Of a stretch of DNA of 64,000 nt, positions 60,518 to 64,000 are shown in pieces. The notes beneath the pieces were generated by a model. It did no database searches. It was not told where the DNA came from and was given only the letters and a program-made list of their open reading frames with translations. Within the stretch, counting starts at the first letter, position 1. Each line of letters opens with the position of its first letter. The stretch is from the NCBI RefSeq assembly GCF_002564465.1, contig NZ_NUUX01000006.1:124001-188000 (forward strand), given 5' to 3'. Origin of the DNA: Bacillus sp. AFS088145. Its GTDB lineage: Bacteria > Bacillota > Bacilli > Bacillales > Bacillaceae_G. Position numbers and translations under genes: made by a program.

Positions 60518-61987
60518 ATGAAGAAATTACTTATGTTGATTTTTAGTGCATTATTAGTATTTACATCAGCTGCTTGTTCGAATGATAAAGCAACGAATGC
60601 AAATGACAAAACAGCCGATGGAAAAACAATTATCCGTGTGGTTGCAAAAGATGATTCACCATCAAATCCTGCTTCAGTAAAATATTACAATGAATTAGAA
60701 AAAGCCTTAAAAAGGGATGAAAACCTTAACGTAAAATTTAAACTAGTAGAAGTTCCACAAGGGGATTATGCTGAAAAATTAAATCTATTATTAACAGGTG
60801 GAGATATTCCAGATTTAATTTATTTCCAAGGTGGAGATCAGCAGATTTCACAACAACAACTTTTAGAAAAGTTAACTCCATATATTGATAAGTCTAAGTA
60901 TATTAAAAATTTACTTCAACCTTATAACCAAGAAAGATTAAAAAATTATCCTTACTTATTATGGATTAAACCACTTGATAAAAAGACACCTGTTATTCGA
61001 AAAGACTGGTTTGATAAGATGGCTAGCTCTCAAGAATTAATGGCAAATCCAACAACAGATAATTATTATAAGTTTTTAAAAGAATTAGTTTCTACACATC
61101 CAGGAGGGGCTAACAAACCTGCTTATGGCTTAACAGCAGCAGGAGATATTTCAGAATTAGATTCTATGTTTAAAATGGCATTCGGAATGAATCAAACATG
61201 GTTAAAAAATAGTGATGGAACATATGTTTACTCAAAAGTATCAAATAATGAAAAAGAGTTATTAGCTTACTATAGCAAGCTTTATAAAGATGGAATCTTA
61301 GATCCTCAATACTTAACAAAACAATGGGATACAAAAGAAAAAGCTTTCTATGATGGGGAAGCTGCAATTATTACAGGAACAAATGGTAAAGTTATCGATC
61401 TTTACAATAGTAAAATGACTCAAGTAAACGGTAAGCAAGCTGAGTTAGTCGTTCTTCCAGCTGCTAAAGGAGTTTACCAAGGTTTCGGTGAGACAGATGT
61501 AACGAAAGAATCTCGTGGTTATGCGATTTCTTCTCAATCAAAACATAAAGATTTAGTGTTTAAAGTTTTAGATTACTTAGCAAGTCCAAAAGGTCAAATG
61601 TTAGATCGACTTGGATTTGAAAATGAAGAATATAAAATTGAAAACGGTCAAATTGCTTTAACAGATAAATATTATAGTGAATGGTTTGCTAGATATTGGG
61701 AACCAACAGAATTTAAAACAGAGCAACCATTAAAAACACCTCTTTTAAGCGAACCGGCTTTAAAATCACAAGAATTAGTTAAACAATCTTATACGGAAGA
61801 TAATAGTTTTATTTTGCCGGAGAAATTCGTAGCAAATTGGGATGCGATGGAAAATCTTTATAAAGAGTACGCTACTGATATTATTACAGGAAAACGCCCA
61901 GTAAGTGATTTCGACAAGTTTGTGAAAGAATGGAAAAAAGCTGGCGGAGATGAGCTTACTAAATATGCAAATGACAAAATAAAGTAA
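60518..61987 (+). CDS. Sugar ABC transporter binding lipoprotein (489 aa)
   Basis: Extracellular solute receptor of the SBP_bac_1/LipO group, anchored at Cys20 (lipobox SAAC). Typical features are GDYAEKLNLLLTGGDIPDLI, YLLWIKPLDKKTPVIRKDW and GQMLDRLGFENEEYKIENG. At ~490 residues it is the usual length for CUT1 LipO-like proteins. It follows the permeases after 55 bases with AGGGGG upstream. Confidence 0.92.
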   Translation: MKKLLMLIFSALLVFTSAACSNDKATNANDKTADGKTIIRVVAKDDSPSNPASVKYYNELEKALKRDENLNVKFKLVEVPQGDYAEKLNLLLTGGDIPDLIYFQGGDQQISQQQLLEKLTPYIDKSKYIKNLLQPYNQERLKNYPYLLWIKPLDKKTPVIRKDWFDKMASSQELMANPTTDNYYKFLKELVSTHPGGANKPAYGLTAAGDISELDSMFKMAFGMNQTWLKNSDGTYVYSKVSNNEKELLAYYSKLYKDGILDPQYLTKQWDTKEKAFYDGEAAIITGTNGKVIDLYNSKMTQVNGKQAELVVLPAAKGVYQGFGETDVTKESRGYAISSQSKHKDLVFKVLDYLASPKGQMLDRLGFENEEYKIENGQIALTDKYYSEWFARYWEPTEFKTEQPLKTPLLSEPALKSQELVKQSYTEDNSFILPEKFVANWDAMENLYKEYATDIITGKRPVSDFDKFVKEWKKAGGDELTKYANDKIK

Positions 61988-62000
61988 GGAGTTCTAAAGT

Positions 62001-63149
62001 ATGGTTTCGTTTCAGGATCGTGTAAGAGGTGTTATTCTTTCAACAGCCTTAGGTGATGCACTTGGGGCACCTATTGAAAAGTTAACCTATGAAGAAATAA
62101 AAGAGAAATATAGACGAGTAGAGTCATTGAATACAAGTTGGTATAAAGAAGATGCTCCATATGAAGTAACACTTGGTAAAATGCGTGGACAAGGTATCGT
62201 AACAGACGATACCTTGATGACCGCAGCCTTAATTAATGTTTATTTAAAAGAAAAAAGACATCTTGATGCTTATGATGTAGGAAATGAATTCGTGAAAGAG
62301 ATTGCTTTTAAGAAGACATATATTCCTGAATTTGGTCGCGAAGCATTAATTATTGATCGTCTGTTTTATCCTGAAAAATATATATTTATGCGACATGTTT
62401 TGGCTAATTGTGAACCTAGAGAAGCTGGTATTGGAAATATGATCAATTGTGGAGCAGCTATGTATATTGCCCCAATTGGAGTTGTTAATGCAGGCAATCC
62501 GAAAGCAGCCTATGATGAAGCCATTTTATTTGCGATGGGCCATCAAAGCAGTTACGGGCTTGAAGCGGCAGGAGTTTTAGCTGCATGTGTGGCGAAAGCT
62601 TTTGAAGAAAATGTAAGCATTGAAAAAATAGTTGAAACTGCTATTTTATTTGCAAAAGACGGTACAAAACAAGCGATTATTGAAATGACTGAAGCGGCAA
62701 GAAAGCTTAGAGCAGAGCATGCAGAAATGGATCAAGTCATTGAAACTTTCCAAAACGTCATTGCTAAGTTTTCACCAATGAAAGATGATGTACATCGAAA
62801 AATTGAGAAAGTTGGCATTCCATCAAATCATTATACACCGAGTAGACTGTTTTCAATTGAAGAGCTACCTATGGCGTTGGCATTTATCGTTTTAAATAAT
62901 GGTGAATTCTATAAATCTATTTACGATGGTATAAATTCGGGACGTGATACAGATTCCATTGGCGTTATGATTGGCGTAATTCTTGGAGCAAAATATGGAT
63001 CTGCGGTTATTCATCAAGAAGATATTCAACTTTTAGAATCGAAAAATAAAATGAATCTAACCGAATTATCAGATACATTTGCTGACATTGCAAAAGAGAT
63101 TATTTTACAAGATTTAAATCTAAATGAACAAAGAAAAAGATTACTGTGA
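62001..63149 (+). CDS. ADP-ribosylglycohydrolase-family protein 1 (382 aa)
   Basis: Dinuclear magnesium hydrolase fold of the ARH/DraG family, cleaving N- or O-ribosyl bonds. Metal-ligand motifs: STALGDALGAPIEKLTYEE, GIVTDDTLMTAALI near the start, and NSGRDTDSIGVMIGVILGA near the end (acidic residues that bind the two metals). It is longer than DraG (~300), as in sugar-operon members. AAGGAG precedes the ATG. In this operon it probably cleaves an imported ribosyl-type compound rather than modified protein. Confidence 0.9.
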   Translation: MVSFQDRVRGVILSTALGDALGAPIEKLTYEEIKEKYRRVESLNTSWYKEDAPYEVTLGKMRGQGIVTDDTLMTAALINVYLKEKRHLDAYDVGNEFVKEIAFKKTYIPEFGREALIIDRLFYPEKYIFMRHVLANCEPREAGIGNMINCGAAMYIAPIGVVNAGNPKAAYDEAILFAMGHQSSYGLEAAGVLAACVAKAFEENVSIEKIVETAILFAKDGTKQAIIEMTEAARKLRAEHAEMDQVIETFQNVIAKFSPMKDDVHRKIEKVGIPSNHYTPSRLFSIEELPMALAFIVLNNGEFYKSIYDGINSGRDTDSIGVMIGVILGAKYGSAVIHQEDIQLLESKNKMNLTELSDTFADIAKEIILQDLNLNEQRKRLL

Positions 63150-63182
63150 GCAAAAGTGTAACCTGGAAGTGGAGTGAATGAA

Positions 63183-64000
63183 ATGATTTCGAATGATTAT
63201 TTAGAGAAGGTATACGCTGGATTTTTAGGAATGAATGCTGGAATCCGACTTGGTGCCCCTGTAGAACCTACTGAGTGGACACCAGAAATAATTCAGGACG
63301 TTTATGGTGATATAAATGGATATTTAAAAGATTATAAAACTTTCTCAGCAGATGATGATGCAAATGGACCGGTATTTTTCCTTCGTGCATTATATGATGA
63401 CGCGAAAGATCGTGAATTAACTCCAGAAGACGTAGGCCGTGCATGGCTCAACTATACACGTGAAGGAATCGGAATGTTTTGGTGGGGCGGAGAGGGTATT
63501 AGCACAGAACATACTGCCTATAATAATCTGAAAAAAGGCATTTCTGCGCCAAAATCTGGTTCTTCTGAAGTGAATGGGATTGTCCTTGCAGAGCAAATTG
63601 GTGGGCAAATATTCGTTGATAGCTGGGGGTTATTGTTACCTAATAATCCAAAAAAAGCAGCTGATTATGCTGAGATTGCAGCAAGCGTATCGCATGATAA
63701 AAATGGATTGTTTGGGGCGAGATTTATTGCTGCATGTATTGCTCAGGCGTTCTCTGCAAAATCAATCAAAGAGATTATTGAAGCCGGCTTAAAAGAAATA
63801 CCAGAAGAATCTACTTATGCTTTAGTTGTTAGAGCAGTTCTTGACTTTCATAAGCAGGTACCGAACGACTTCCGCCTTTGCCGTCAATATCTTGAAGACG
63901 AATGGGGATATGATAAATACCCAGGAGTTTGTCATATTATACCAAACGCAGGAGTATGTGTCCTTTCTTTACTTTATGGAAATGGCGACTTTGCAAGAAC
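63183..64000 (+). CDS. ADP-ribosylglycohydrolase-family protein 2 (3' end outside window)
   Basis: At least 272 residues, still open at the window end. Starts MISNDYLEKVYAGFLGMN and GIRLGAPVEPTEWTPEIIQD, then FSADDDANGPVFFLRALYDD (metal-binding acidic cluster) and FWWGGEGISTEHTAYNNLKKG. It is the same family as the previous gene but only distantly similar, so they are separate hydrolases. GGAGTG lies upstream. It is the last visible gene of the operon. Confidence 0.88.
   Translation, partial: MISNDYLEKVYAGFLGMNAGIRLGAPVEPTEWTPEIIQDVYGDINGYLKDYKTFSADDDANGPVFFLRALYDDAKDRELTPEDVGRAWLNYTREGIGMFWWGGEGISTEHTAYNNLKKGISAPKSGSSEVNGIVLAEQIGGQIFVDSWGLLLPNNPKKAADYAEIAASVSHDKNGLFGARFIAACIAQAFSAKSIKEIIEAGLKEIPEESTYALVVRAVLDFHKQVPNDFRLCRQYLEDEWGYDKYPGVCHIIPNAGVCVLSLLYGNGDFAR

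Noticed and set aside
1-64000. CRISPR array, tRNA, rRNA, or a complete insertion sequence
   Set aside because: No regularly spaced repeats, cloverleaf or rRNA-like sequence, or transposase gene was seen. The long repeats at 4827 and 6388 are duplicated promoters.

Overview
The window looks like chromosome from a low-GC Gram-positive endospore-former relative (Bacillaceae, Bacillus-like). The DNA is AT-rich, most genes have strong AGGAGG-type ribosome sites, TTG and GTG starts are common, and U-tailed hairpin terminators are frequent. Many genes have clear Bacillus subtilis counterparts (YvgN-like aldo/keto reductase, LytR-CpsA-Psr protein, glnQHMP, murP, namZ). I see no rRNA, tRNA or CRISPR array. 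All functional calls come from reading the sequence and remembered family motifs; no database search was run.

Layout. 0-5 kb: end of an aldo/keto reductase, orphan proteins and an LCP-family cell-wall enzyme. 4.8-12.3 kb: an accessory island in which one promoter module occurs three times. Each copy carries a TGTGA-N6-TCACA dyad and a GTAAACG(T/G)TTAC palindrome, and each precedes a copy of one exported-protein gene: truncated in copy 1, almost wholly deleted in copy 2, intact in copy 3. Between copies 2 and 3 lies a five-gene cluster for a circular bacteriocin close to amylocyclin. 12.5-17.5 kb: a permease, an amino-acid ABC importer and an IclR regulator. 18-20.8 kb: murP and namZ for cell-wall sugar recycling, with a probable serine-hydrolase remnant between them. 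21-23.6 kb: a two-permease ABC-2 exporter. 24-28.2 kb: a NUDIX enzyme, a VOC protein, a stand-alone MreC-like protein, and a ruined locus (frameshifted RpiR regulator, inverted EIIA piece, alpha-mannosidase tail).

28.4-42.5 kb is a defence-type island. It holds an EVE-like/HNH nuclease; a PLD nuclease-SF2 helicase-DUF3427 protein followed by a second NUDIX protein; a three-gene operon of a GHKL (MutL/Hsp90-type) ATPase plus two unrecognised proteins; a 1250-residue SF1 helicase with a Vsr-like nuclease tail; a convergent HNH nuclease; and a MazG/PRA-PH-like pyrophosphohydrolase. The GHKL operon with the helicase-nuclease is the best candidate here for an undescribed system.

42.6-55.7 kb holds small orphan membrane or secreted proteins (several broken), an Excalibur protein, glnQHMP on the minus strand, a WYL regulator, a fibronectin-III secreted protein and a Ser/Thr-type phosphatase. 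56-64 kb is one long operon behind a promoter and two identical LacI-type operators: AtuA-like protein, DUF4387 protein, PfkB kinase, a CUT1-type ABC importer (two permeases and a lipoprotein) and two ADP-ribosylglycohydrolase-family proteins, the last running off the window. It looks like an import and catabolic route for a ribosyl-type glycoside, but the substrate is unknown.

Several genes are broken by a single base, often in or beside A/T runs, so some may be assembly errors rather than true pseudogenes.
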